Shown here piece by piece: positions 31,507 to 42,297 of a stretch of 64,000 nt of DNA. Positions within the stretch are counted from its first letter, which is position 1. The number at the start of each line of letters is the position of its first letter. Where the stretch lies: positions 7,726,191 through 7,790,190 of the forward strand of contig CM036223.1 in the NCBI GenBank assembly GCA_020631735.1, read 5' to 3'. Below the pieces are notes generated by a model. That model ran no database searches. It had not been told where the DNA came from and saw only the letters and a program-made list of their open reading frames with translations. This stretch comes from Saccharum officinarum. Lineage: Eukaryota; Streptophyta; Magnoliopsida; Poales; Poaceae. Position numbers and translations under genes: made by a program.

Positions 31507-31937
31507 TGTTTAAACTGTGAATCGTCTAGGGTAGTAGATCAGTGGGTGATGTACTTCACTATTTGGGATAAACACATGAATACGTCTCCAACACAGAGAT
31601 CCAGAGAGGGAGAGAGAGAAGAAAGGGGGCGAGACAGACCATCGGGCTTGGCGGTGAAGGAGAGGCGATGGTGGCGCGGACGTCGGGGTCGATGCAGCGG
31701 CGACGATGGACTTCCCGTCGCCTACTGCCCATCCTATCGATCGGTCTAGGAAAGGAGGTGGGGCAGTTACTGTGGTGGGTAACATCGCGTTGTGTGCCCC
31801 TGGCCCCCACCTCCTCTTTATAGGGCAGCGCGACAGGGGCCCACCGACTGGGCGAGTCGGTTAAGCATCCCCGATCAGGACGCGGTCAAAGGGTCCATCT
31901 TAACCGTTAGGTCAAGATGGATGAGATCATTCCAACA
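31507..31937 (-). repeat. Copia LTR d (outer 5' LTR)
   Basis: Complete antisense LTR next to a primer-binding site on the left and the GGAGC duplication on the right. Confidence 0.88.
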
Positions 31938-32677
31938 GGAGCAGCCCCTCGACGAGCACCCATCGCACCAAAAGTTGGAGCGGAGATGCACCGAGGATGC
32001 AACTTGAAGCCAAATCCCTTCTCGACGAAGAAACAACAAAGTTTTCCATTGCCACGATAAGTAGCATTTCGAAATCATCAACATACCGTAGATGCATTGA
32101 ACGCCCTGGCAGTAAAACATGACCAACGGCCACCTCGTCACCGAGAAACTTGGGATTTGTCACCACAAGCATCGTAGGCAACCCCAAATCATCGGACGAC
32201 AAAGCAACCGAAAGGAGCAAAAGACCACCCAAGCAGTTGCAAGTAAACCACCAACCCGATTCCTCAGAGTAGTGGTAGTCATACCTCCCTACAGCCTCAT
32301 CGGAGAGGGTATCGTCGATACCGGCCCCGAAAAAAACAAGAGAGGGACAAAAGAACTCACCGACAAGATCTGGAGCTTCAAAAGAACTGCCAGATTTGGT
32401 GAGGAAGTACAAAGCAGGAAGATCTGAAGCTCCCACTAGGTCTCCAGATCGAACCAAATCCCACCCCTAGGCTTACGCCAGCACAAGGTGGAAGAAAGCT
32501 AGGGGTGCCTTATTACATAGCGACGATGCCGCCTCCACCAAACGAGCGCCGCCAGGACACCTAAACCTAGCTAATCTACAACGCCATGCCAAGAAGCACA
32601 GGTCCCCACACATCTGAAGGCCACAAGGCCATCAGAGGCAGAGGGGATCCACGCTCTCGCCGGCGGAAGCACACAAA

Positions 32678-33251
32678 TAAAGATGGCAACGGTTAAAATG
32701 CCCGCGGATACATGCTTCACGTGCCCGCACCCGTGAGCCAAAAACTGTGCCCGTGCCCGTGCCCTCTACCCGCTGCGGGCATAGACTCACGCCCATACCC
32801 TCTATCTGCGGGCATCTCATGCCCGCGGGTGTGCCCGCCAGCTTCACATCATATAGGTCCCCACGCGCCGAACACTAAAAAGGAACGACATTGCCTACAC
32901 CAACTGCATGCACCTGCCTCACACACACGCACGCCCAGGCTCCTATACTGACATGCGGGTTCCTAGCATTCAAACGGACGAGCGGCTAACTATTTTTGCA
33001 TGCGCACATGCGCCTCTGTGTGCCCAGCATCTCACCTGACTACCTGAGGGCCTCACACGTCATACCTGTGGACCGGGTTTGGCGGGTATGCGGGTGCGGA
33101 TACTAATTTTCTTTACCCGTCAGTAAATATCCGTTGGGTTTAGATTCATGCCCGTATCCGTGCCCGTGGGCAGAGAGTGATGCCCGAATCCTTGCCCATC
33201 GGGTTTCTTGCCCGCGGGCACGCGGGTATTCTGTGCCCGTTGCCATCTTTA
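32678..33251. mobile_element. 574-bp hAT-type element
   Basis: TIR TAAAGATGGCAACGG at 32678 and its inverse ending at 33251. The exact 8-bp duplication CACACAAA is at 32670-32677 and 33252-33259. The interior is a dense set of TGCCCGCGGGC-type words. Non-coding. Nested in the antisense retroposon. Confidence 0.85.
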
Positions 33252-33533
33252 CACACAAACGCGGAGTCGCTCCCTTTTCGCCTCTATCTACTGTAGCACC
33301 AGGAGAGGTTTCGAGACTACTCAGGTTAAAGGAAGACGACTAAGATGGCTTGAGAGGTAGGTAGCATTTGGGCCCACAGTTTTCATGCGGCACGCAGCCT
33401 GGCCCGTTTAAGAAAACGCTTTACCTCCAAAGCCCGCTTCCTCACGTGTGGTAGTGGTACTGTGGCGGTGTACACACACCCGTTTCTTTCACACACAAAA
33501 AATGGAAATAATTTGTTTACAAAAAATGGAAAT

Positions 33534-33703
33534 AATGGCCAAACCAATCCAACGACTACCCAAACATGTAAATTTAGAGAGTTTAGATGGGAGAGACTAT
33601 TCAAGTCCCAGGCTTCTTAATGGCCAAACCAATCCAACGACTACCCAAACATGGAAGTTTAGAGAGTTTAGATGGGACAGACTGTTCAAGTCCCAGGCTT
33701 CTT
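33534..33703. repeat. 85-bp tandem duplication
   Basis: AATGGCCAAACCAATCCAAC starts two adjacent near-identical units (33534; 33619), each ending CAAGTCCCAGGCTTCTTA. Copy 1 of the duplication has a single related unit near 12535. Confidence 0.85.
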
Positions 33704-34199
33704 ATTCTTCTTCTTTTTGCCCACATAATGAATTTTCTTTAGAGAGCTGAATTGATAATCTCTTGGAGATGCTCTTGTTTATGCATAAAATAAAACCATG
33801 AATTCCTTGACAGAAGAGCTCTTTGAGGTGTATAAATTAACTTAATTTCCATGTGCTTTCCCTACATGGCCTCGTGGTATAATCAAAACTTTTTTACCCA
33901 TGCATTACACCAACAACTATAACAAGCAACAATCCTGCATATTAAGAAAAAAATGTGGAAATAAAAACCTAAATAAAATAAATGTATATAGTTTAATTCC
34001 AAGGGAAGGTAACGACACACAAAAATGGGATTGAAAAGAAGAAGAAAAGAAAGAAACAAGAAAGTTTGAAGAAATGGGGTCACTTGAATGACGCAGTGGC
34101 TGATGGTGGGCTGGTGGAACAGAAGGTAAAAAAAATGGCCCACGATGAAGCCAGGACAGACACGCGACCCACGAGAAAAAAAAGAGAGAATTATATTGA

Positions 34200-34745
34200 C
34201 AGTCCCTAAACTATTCTCGCCGTCTCATCCAGGTCCCCTGACTATGAAAGTGCACGTCTGACTCCCTGAACTTTCAAAGTTGTCTCATCCTGATCCAAAT
34301 CTTCCGCGCCAGACCATTCCATCCGAGGTGGCGTGCCATGATGGCAAATTTTTTGCAAAGAAGTCCCTAGGATCCTCACAATCCTCATTTCATCACCCCT
34401 CTGTTCTCCCCTATGTACCATTGCTAGACATTTGCTTATTCTGGACTGAGGAAATACATGTTAGATGGAAACATGAAACTGTTGAAAATGCCAAATTCAT
34501 GTTGATGCATAGTTGTACATCACTTGCAACAATTTTTGGCATGTAGCCTAATACCATTACATCAGACCCAACCAACATAAACCTAAGTCATCAAGTTCAT
34601 AGTTTGCTTGATGTTAATTGTACACAAAAGATAACAATTGGCTTGTATCCTATTACCATTGCATCTGACCCAGCCAACAAAAACCTAAGTCATCAAGTAT
34701 ATAGTTCCCTTGATGTTAACTGCACACAAAAGATAACCCTGTGTC
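34200..34745. mobile_element. One-ended DNA-transposon fragment with internal tandem repeat
   Basis: Starts with CAGTCCCTAAACTATTC and GACTCCCTGAACTTTC, words typical of MULE-type TIRs in grasses, right at the end of the segmental duplication. A roughly 95-bp tandem (units near 34548 and 34644, with AACCTAAGTCATCAAGT) follows. No matching right TIR was found. Confidence 0.4.
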
Positions 34746-36400
34746 CAGTGGCGGAGCCAGCTTTTACTTATGACTAGGGCCTCTAAGAAGCTAAGAATAT
34801 TGTACGGTACACACGATGAGATAAAAAAATTACCTATTGTCTAGTGAGAGGTGCATTCGCATCTTCCATCGCCTCGTCAAGCTCTGCGTACAAATAGATC
34901 AAAGTATGAATGAAAAGGTCAATAAAAAAGATTAATTGTTGATCATACATTTATAATCAGAATGTAGCTTACCATTATAACGAATTGTACTTGGTAACTT
35001 CTTCAAACAAGACTTCAATTCTTGAAAATGTTGTAAGATATCATCATCAGGTATGCTTGTTTAACATCCCAAAAAAAATCACATTCAAAAATCACTCGAA
35101 TTAAAAATTATTTTTAAATGCATTTCAAAAACTATAAATCATCTGAGCTCTATTATCTTCTTCCTACTCTTGTCCATATTATATCCATCCCAGCTACCTC
35201 TACTCAGTTTATCAAGCACCATGGCATTGGCATCACCCGCTCATTTCGTCCGATGCCCGACAACGGCGCGTGTGCTGACCCCATCACCATCGCCGCCGCA
35301 GCGCACCCGCGCTTGGACCCCCTCACCGACTGCGGCAGCTCACACGCCACCACGACAACGGGTCCCACCTCCCACCTTTCCCTCCATCTCCCTTCTCCAT
35401 GCATAGCAGCAGCACGAGCAGCAACCCTATATGAAAAAGCAAATAGAGCAAGGTAAACACATACGCAGACAACCACCCACATTTACCATTTACTACGCAC
35501 AAATAACAGCACACATGAACCATACTCAGCATGCAAGAATCTCAACTTGCTCGCACAAGACATCACCTCGTTTCCTTCAACCATACATGCAAATTAGACA
35601 CCGACCATACGTGCAATTTAGGCACTATCGCCTCGCTACACGCCGCACCGCCCGCTCGTAGCACCGTCCCATTGCCCTGTGCGGCCATGGTGCCACAACC
35701 GATGCCATTGTTGGCGAGCAGGAGAGCTGGTGGCGTAGCTCCTCCTCAGCCGCCTATAAAAAGCGACGCCGAGCTGCTCTCATGCACCAGCAGCACCACG
35801 CTGAGCTTGCCGTGCTGCCGCTAACCTCCTTCCACCTCACCGAGTCAACCAGCTTCGCTGCTCGTTTTCCCCCTGATGAGCTCCTGAGCTCTCTGTTGCC
35901 ATCGATAGAGCTCGCTCCGTTGATCTCCCTTCCCGAGCCGTAATCCACGAGGTAGCACATTTACGAGTTTTCCCTCATCCTCCTCTCCATCCCCATACTT
36001 TTGGATTTGAGAACGGTGGCCGAAATCACCAGCTAGCCGAGCTTCCGTAACCAGCAATGGCGGACGAGCACGAACGCCTGAACGCTGCTCTCTCTCTCCT
36101 ATCTCCAGTACACCCCCTCTCTCTCATATTCACTCACATGTGGGCCCATGGCCAAGAGCCGAAGCCCATTCCCCCTGCACACACCACTCGTAGCCAATGA
36201 CGTGTACGAGCTCAACCAGCAGCAGCACGTGTTCACCTGCCTCTCCAAAACACCTTGTTTATTTTAGTAGACAGTCACCTTCTAAAATTAATATCTCTCT
36301 CATCCGAAGTCCGATTCCAATGATTTTTCTTCCTAAATTCATCTAAAATTATGATTTATCACTCATATAAATTTTATGATTTTTAGAGCTCATTTGAATT
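34746..36400. other. No supported gene; possible transposon end at the left
   Basis: CAGTGGCGGAGCCAG at about 34747 resembles a widespread plant transposon terminus, but no partner end is visible. Open frames at 35118-35830 are proline/serine-rich and without recognised homology. The block 35640-36240 is GC-rich. Confidence 0.35.
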
Positions 36401-36559
36401 TATGTGATTATTTATCTGTGCTTGTTTGTCTGTTGCGCTCGTTGCATACTTTTAGCTGACGGAGTGAATGAGCCGGAGAACGAGGACGTCGGAGGCGAGT
36501 ACCGCGAGTTCGACGCCGAGGACCCAGACTGCCAGCAAGAGTTTATCGAGGACGCCGAC

Positions 36560-36720
36560 GGAGGCAAGTCTAGCCTATTCTTCTTTAATAACACAACCCG
36601 TAGAAGCCGTTTTAAAACTAAAAACATTCGGCAAAGACCTTCTTTGCCGAGTGTAAAAAAACACTTGGCAGAGACCTTCTTCGCCGAGTGAAAAAAAACA
36701 CTCGGCGGTCGTTGTAGCCA
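36560..36720. mobile_element. CACTA-like subterminal repeats
   Basis: Several direct and inverted copies of TTTGCCGAGTG / CACTCGGC (36612-36708), a word typical of grass CACTA subterminal regions. No CACTA terminus or 3-bp duplication was identified, so this is a fragment. Confidence 0.4.
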
Positions 36721-36849
36721 AGGGTGGCGCCCGCACGTCGAGCATGTGCCCAGGGCGTCCGCCGTAAGGGAGAAGCTCAAGTGAGAGATAGAGGATATGA
36801 TTGAGAGGCTAGGAGAGAGAGAAGGAGAAGGATAAGACTAAGGCTGAAG

Positions 36850-38505
36850 AGAGATGGGTCCAGATGTTAGTACACAATATTAACCAGGGTGCGTGCTTCT
36901 TTCAGGTTCGGGAAAATATTATCACCAATGGTTTTTAAAAAACCGGCATAGTGTTACGAAAATGTTTTATGTACTAGTGTTTGCTGCCTATCCTCTCAAA
37001 GTGTTTGCTGCTATGCGACGCTGCAAACACAAGGTTGATATGCGTCCTTTTGGTTCAGTTGTGATAAGTGATTGTCAACGTGACTTGTGTCTTGGGTTAA
37101 TTCACGGAACTAACCATAGCGTGAGTTGGGTTGTGCAACATATCTCTTGACTTGTGGTGCGTAGGTGTGGAGCTCGGAGGTGGTCGTCGACGGCGAGGTG
37201 AAGGTCAAGTAGAGACGTGCCGTGCCGATGGACTAGGAGCGGTGAAGAACGAACGTGAGGCTTGGATCGAGGGACCAGGAGACTGGGTGACCAGCCGCGG
37301 TGGCTGACACTTGGGGATATCGACAAGTGCAAGAGTACATGGGTAATGAAGACGGTGTCGACCAAGTCAAGAAGGAGGACGATGGCGTCATGACACTTGG
37401 CGGAGGCCGGACACGCATCTACATGGGAGATGTAGATGACGTTGGTCAAGTCAAGAAGGAAGGCGAATGCGTCAAACTTGGCGGAGATCGGACACGCGTC
37501 GACATTGGAGGGGTTTGGTGGTTTCGTCCTCAAAACCATCGGATGAGTTTGGTGGTTTCGGCCTCAAAACCATCGGAGGACGGTTTGCTAGTTTGGGTCT
37601 CAAAACCAGGTGTGGATGGTTTGGTGTGTTGAGCCTCAAAACCACTGGATGGACGGTTTCGCGGGTTTGTCCTCAAAACCCGGGCGGAGGTTCCGAGGAG
37701 GAACGGGGCGGCACGTGACGGAATCACAGAGGTTGCGTCAAGGCGAAGCAAATCTGTGCAGGAAGCATGACCGTCCGATCGATAGAAAAAGAGTTAGACC
37801 ATTACGCCCTCAGGGTTTGGCTCAAAATAGCAAGAGGTATTATGTAGATTGTGTAATAGCCCATTAACAAGAGATGGCTCCCCCAAACCATTTCACCTCT
37901 CTCCCCACTCTTATTTTTTCCTTTTTTCCTAGGGTTGGCTCTTGTAATATTTCTTGAGAGAGGTCCCAAATTTGAATATTTTTGTGGTGTATTCTTTGAT
38001 ATTTAGAACGGGAAAGGAGGCCCGAATCCTCCACGTGCCCTCTGAGATTCGTGGTTAACACCTGTGAATTTTGGTTTTACTTAGTTCTTATTTTTCTTTA
38101 TTTTCGTTCATGTGTTCGATCTCGATTTCCTGGAGTTTGGGTCAATCCCATACAATGATTCTTTTGAGAATGAGTTCGTGCTAGATTGAATTGCATCTGT
38201 GCCGAGTTTGGGAGCGATTCATTTTGTTTTGTCGATTTTGTGGCCGCCCTTTTCTCTGCTCGTGCGTTTGCGACGGGGTTTCTGTTCGCTGGATTGGTGG
38301 CGCAGACAGCAGCGCTACCAGAGCCGACGCTCTAGCACCGAGCTTGCTTGTTTGAGCAGCGCTCGCCCTGTCCGTCGGATTCCCTGCTGCTCGCCCCCTT
38401 TCCACCGCCTCTGCGTGAGTTCTCGGGTCGAGTTCGTCGGCGTCAGTGTGCAGCCCCACCGCCCGCGCGAGGCGCTCTCTCTTTCTGTTCCGTCCCTAGC
38501 GTCGA
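36850..38505 (+). other. LTR-retrotransposon-like non-coding sequence joined to an RLP fragment
   Basis: Non-coding sequence with a regular hairpin repeat (37520-37680), a pyrimidine-rich part (37900-37940) and long T-rich stretches resembling LTR U5/leader DNA. It abuts the RLP remnant at about 38506 with no visible target duplication. No pol domain is present. Confidence 0.3.
37520..37680 (+). repeat. Five tandem units of GGTTT...CTCAAAACC
   Basis: CTCAAAACC occurs at 37529, 37563, 37599, 37635 and 37672 (34-37 bp apart), each preceded by GGTTT that can pair with AAACC across 7-16 nt. The units are otherwise diverged. Confidence 0.75.
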
Positions 38506-39385
38506 GAGATTGGACTGTTAACAAATCTAACTCTGTTGTACATTGATGATAACAATTTCAGTGGTGTGATATCAAAAGACCACTTCTTTGGTTTGACTAA
38601 TTTGAAGACCATTGACTTGAGTGATACACATCTTCAAGTCAAGGTGGACTCGGATTGGAAACCACCATTCGACTTGCAAGAGGCATATTTTTCATCATGT
38701 TATTTGGGTCCCCAAATACCTAATTGGCTTCAATGGCAAAAGAGCATTTCATACCTCGACATTTCCAACACAGGTCTTATTGGTACAATCCCATATTGGT
38801 TTTGGACAACATTTTCTAACACCACATATTTGGACCTCTCTTACAATCAAATTACTGGTGAGTCTTGATTTGGAGTTCATGGCTATAGAGGTGCTTCTTC
38901 TCCAGTCAAATCATTTAACTGGTTCAGTACCAAGACTCTCAAGAAGCATTGGTTTATTGGACATCTCCAACAATTCTTTAGATGGACAACTGCCATCAAA
39001 TTTTGGAGGTCCACATTTTCAAATTGCAGTTCTCTTCTCCAATCGTATAACTGGGACCATTCCTGACTCTATTTGTCAATCACGACAACTGAGGTTATTA
39101 GATTTTTCAAACAACCTGCTTACAGGGGGGCTTCCTGATTGTGGCAGAGAAGGGTTGAAACAACAGATCCTACCTAGCAACAACTCTTCAATGGCTGATT
39201 CAACAAACGTTTATAGTTATACATCGAATTTCTCCTTCTAAACAACAACAACCTTTCAGGTGGATTTCCATTATTCTTGAAACAATGTGAAAATCTTGCA
39301 TATCTTGATCTAACTCAAAACAGATTCAGTGGGAAGTTACCTACATGGATAAGTACCAACATGCCTCAGTTGGTAATGTTACGGC
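38506..39385 (+). pseudogene. LRR receptor-like protein, central fragment
   Basis: Plant-type 24-residue LRRs are clear: NLKTIDLSDTHLQVKVDSDW, IPNWLQWQKSISYLDIS, TGLIGTIPYWFWTTFSNTTY. A deletion near 38862 shifts the frame; the match resumes with LEFMAIEVLLLQSNHLTGSV. A stop falls at 39239-39241, and a further frame gives NLAYLDLTQNRFSGKLPTWI up to 39385. There the gypsy LTR begins. Closely similar to the central part of the RLP at 46707-52765. No start, signal peptide or C-terminal membrane segment. Confidence 0.85.
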
Positions 39386-42252
39386 TGTCACACCCATTTT
39401 TAAGGACAAAAATAGGATGTATAAAAGACTCATGTGCGCCCCAGGAAACAGTCGCACACATAAGTTGACAAATTACAAAGTATCATCACAGTGCTTATTA
39501 CATAACGAATAAGTATTTAAGACATAGTCTTGAACGATAGGTAATAATAACTAATAGTAATTCTTCAGCGGAAACTCCACACAGGGACACGGTTGACTGG
39601 TTGACACCAAGACTAGTACTCATTCCGATAATCTTCCTCATTATCTTCATCTGTTATGGTGGAAATAGCAAGAGTGAGTTCATGTCGAACTCCACAAATA
39701 TAACACAGGGTTCATGAGGCTCAAAAAGGCTAGACACTGTTTAACTGCATTTAGCTTTTAATCATATATTAGCAATTGAGTAGCATCAAGATAAACCACT
39801 TCCCATTAAAGAACCAATGATCAATTGTAATAAGGATAATGAATAGCATTAACATGAGCATAATAATAATCAACAATAATTAAGCATGATATAACAGTTA
39901 TGATCAACTATTCCATAAGAATCCCCAAGGCCGCTCGTATCCGTGAGCACGGCTAGTATACCAGTTTTTAACTCTGCGCAGAGGTGTACACTTTCACTGT
40001 AAGTCATGATTTCCAAATGAGTGGGGAGATCAAGCCCAAACACCCGAGAACCATATAAAGCCACTCAAAAGTTCGTCTAACAAGTTAGGGCCATTAGATT
40101 CACTCGGCAGGCAGATGTAGAACCCCTCTTCCCTGTGGCACAACAACCGCAGCCTATACACACTAGGCCAGGGGCTCGCACTACACCCAACATGGCAAGC
40201 CATTCTTACGCCATTTAAGGTAACCTCTAACAAGCTAGAAAAGGTCTCTTGAACAACTAAAGTCAGAGCCATATAGCCCTCACAGCTGTACTGTATATCC
40301 CGGTTATCACTTACAGATAAGTCCTTATGGAGAGAAACCAGAGCATCAAAATAATACACATGCTCTAGCCCTCTTTTAACAGTAATAAAATCATCTTAAT
40401 AGTTGATCGCTTAATCCATTAATCAAATTACAAGATCATTGTTCTTAGTTTAAGCACTAGCAGTAGCTACCCATATGCATTCCCAAGGTTGACAAGGAAT
40501 CAAGATAACAATCACTAAGTTATAATCTCTAAGGTTGTCAAGGTAAGCACATGCATATGTATGACAATTCAATGTATAGGTAACAAGGATAGTCCTGTGT
40601 TATACTTGCCTTGATCAAAGCTCTCCAAGTGATACTGCTGACTTGGCTCAAAGTAATACTCCGAATCGTCCAAATACTGCTCACCTTCTATATTCGATCA
40701 TCAATCAACAACACACATGCATCCAATCAAACATACATGAAGCAAACAAAGAGATATAATTAGAACAGTACACCAACAGTAACAAAACAGTAATAAAAGC
40801 TTATAAAACTCTTCTACACGTTTCTACGATCACACAGACGCAAAGATCACCAAATTCGGAATTAAAACGTGAAAGTTATGAATTTTCTAAGATTTCTTAT
40901 AGATAAATAAATACTTAATTATAACCTCGAAAAATAAATTATCAAAACTAACTGTACAACTACACTAACATGTAGAGCTCGCAAATACGAACCTAACGCA
41001 ATTGGAACGGATCAAATCGGAGTTAAAACGAAGATTTTATGACCAAAACAATTCTAGTGGCAAAACTGTAAATACCTGAAAACGTATTTTTGACTTATCC
41101 GGGAGAAAATACGCTTTCAAAACACGAAAACGGATTTTCTGACATACGCTATGGACCGCGGGTTGATTTCTAACAAATCCGGGGGTTCTTTAGAAAAAAA
41201 ACCAAACGAAGAGGTATCTCGCGATCTAAGCTGTTGGATTAGATTTGGACGGCCGAGATTGATTGAAGGGAGAGAGAAAAGAGGATTCCGGCCACCAACA
41301 GTGACCGACGGTGGAAAACTGGCCGGCGGCGAGCAATTGCTCGTCGGCGTTGCTCAATCCGGCGGCTTAGGGCATGATTCGACAAACGGTCTTCACCGGA
41401 AGATAAAGGAGACAAACGCGAGCTCACCTGAGATGAAAACGGAGGCGAGAACGGACGGTGGACGATATGCAACCTCCAATGGCGGGCGGCGGACCCCTGT
41501 GCACGGTAGTGTGAGCAACTAGACAACACCGGTGATGTTAGAAGAAGAAAAAGGGTTTGGCTACCTCAAAGGAGTGTCCCGAACCCGTCGAAAGCTTTCG
41601 AAGACAACTGAGTCGGCAAACCCGTCGCTCAACTTCCGAGCTCAAGAGGCGGCTTCGATTGCGGCTACGGTAGCTAGGTGTTGAGGCGTAGCTTGCGGCT
41701 AAGGTTGGGATAGAGGCGGTGGAGACGGCCGCTATTTATAAGGGCTAGCCGACGTGCCCTTCAAGCAAGGAGGGGTCGAGGCGGAGGCGGACTCCTCCGA
41801 CCGGTGGCCGGTTCGGTTACGAGCAAGGGGGAGAAGACAACTCTTACAAGCGGGCCCGACGTGTAATAGAGACAAGAGAGAGGAGGGCGCGGCGGCCTGC
41901 GACATCAGCAGCTTGGGCCGGCCCGCAACGCGGCCCACAGCCGAGAGAGACAAGGGACGCGGCTGGGCCAAAGGAGAAGAGCGCGGGGGAAACTGGCTTT
42001 CGGCCCGAAGTTGAGAAGAAGAATATTTCCTTTTTCTTTTCTAATACTTCAAATACATTTTCAAATAATTCTTGAAATAATTTTCAAATCAAATTTTCCT
42101 AAACCAAATCAATTAAAATAAAACCAATATAACCACATCACAAAATAAAATAAATGCAACAGCATGAATGCATCACCAAATAGTTTTCAAAATTTTAATT
42201 CCCTTTCTCTAAATTATTTAAAATTTGTTACTCCTAAAATTTGGGTGTTACA
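39386..42252 (-). repeat. Gypsy element 1 LTR (2867 bp)
   Basis: Ends TGTCACACCC at 39386 and GGGTGTTACA at 42252 on plus. No reliable gene inside; open frames at 41151-42014 are compositional. Shares its R/U5 part (about 39640-40060) with the LTR at 59008-63549, for example AAGAGTGAGTTCATGTCGAA and CAAGTTAGGGCCATTAGATT. Confidence 0.85.
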
Positions 42253-42297
42253 AATTCTACCCCCCTTAAAAGAATCTCGTCCTCGAGATTGGACTGC

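Larger units (their letters stand above)
25195..31937 (-). mobile_element. Compound copia retrotransposon with four LTRs
   Basis: Outer LTRs 25195-25624 and 31507-31937 are both antisense, about 430 bp, with TG...CA ends and a 5-bp target duplication GGAGC (25190-25194; 31938-31942). Inside are a third antisense LTR (25773-26184) and a fourth in sense (31059-31469). Primer-binding sites resembling the initiator-tRNA-Met complement (TAGTACCAGAGCC / TGGTACCAGAGCC) adjoin the LTRs at 31507 and 25773. Polypurine tracts (GGGGGAGAA) adjoin the 25624 and 31059 LTR ends. The internal coding remnant is in sense, opposite to the outer LTRs. Confidence 0.8.
25045..33327 (-). mobile_element. Antisense non-LTR retroposon, about 1 kb, enlarged to 8.3 kb by nested elements
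   Basis: Begins on plus with oligo(T) (25045) and ends at 33327. Target duplications are AAAGGAAGATAAC (25032-25044) and AAAGGAAGACGAC (33328-33340); the empty site in copy 1 is AAAGGAAGACGAC at 12302-12314. Own sequence: 25045-25194, 31938-32677 and 33252-33327. No reverse transcriptase is present. The long minus frame 31927-32457 has no recognised homology. Probably a non-autonomous LINE or retroposed transcript. Confidence 0.7.
23875..34172. repeat. Segmental duplication, copy 2, split by an 8.3-kb nested insertion
   Basis: 23875-25044 and 33328-34172 are collinear with 11005-14546. Between them lies 25045-33327, absent from copy 1. Copy 2 has its own tandem duplications (23966-24144; 33534-33703) and lacks the exon-1 MITE, the long (TA)n and the 12943-14200 insertion of copy 1. 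Confidence 0.85.

Noticed and set aside
37520..37680. CRISPR-like periodicity (about 36 bp)
   Set aside because: Units are degenerate, no unique spacers or cas genes, and the DNA is plant nuclear; it fits a retroelement-associated hairpin repeat.
41151..42014. Open frames in the first gypsy LTR
   Set aside because: They lie wholly inside an LTR and show no recognisable domain.
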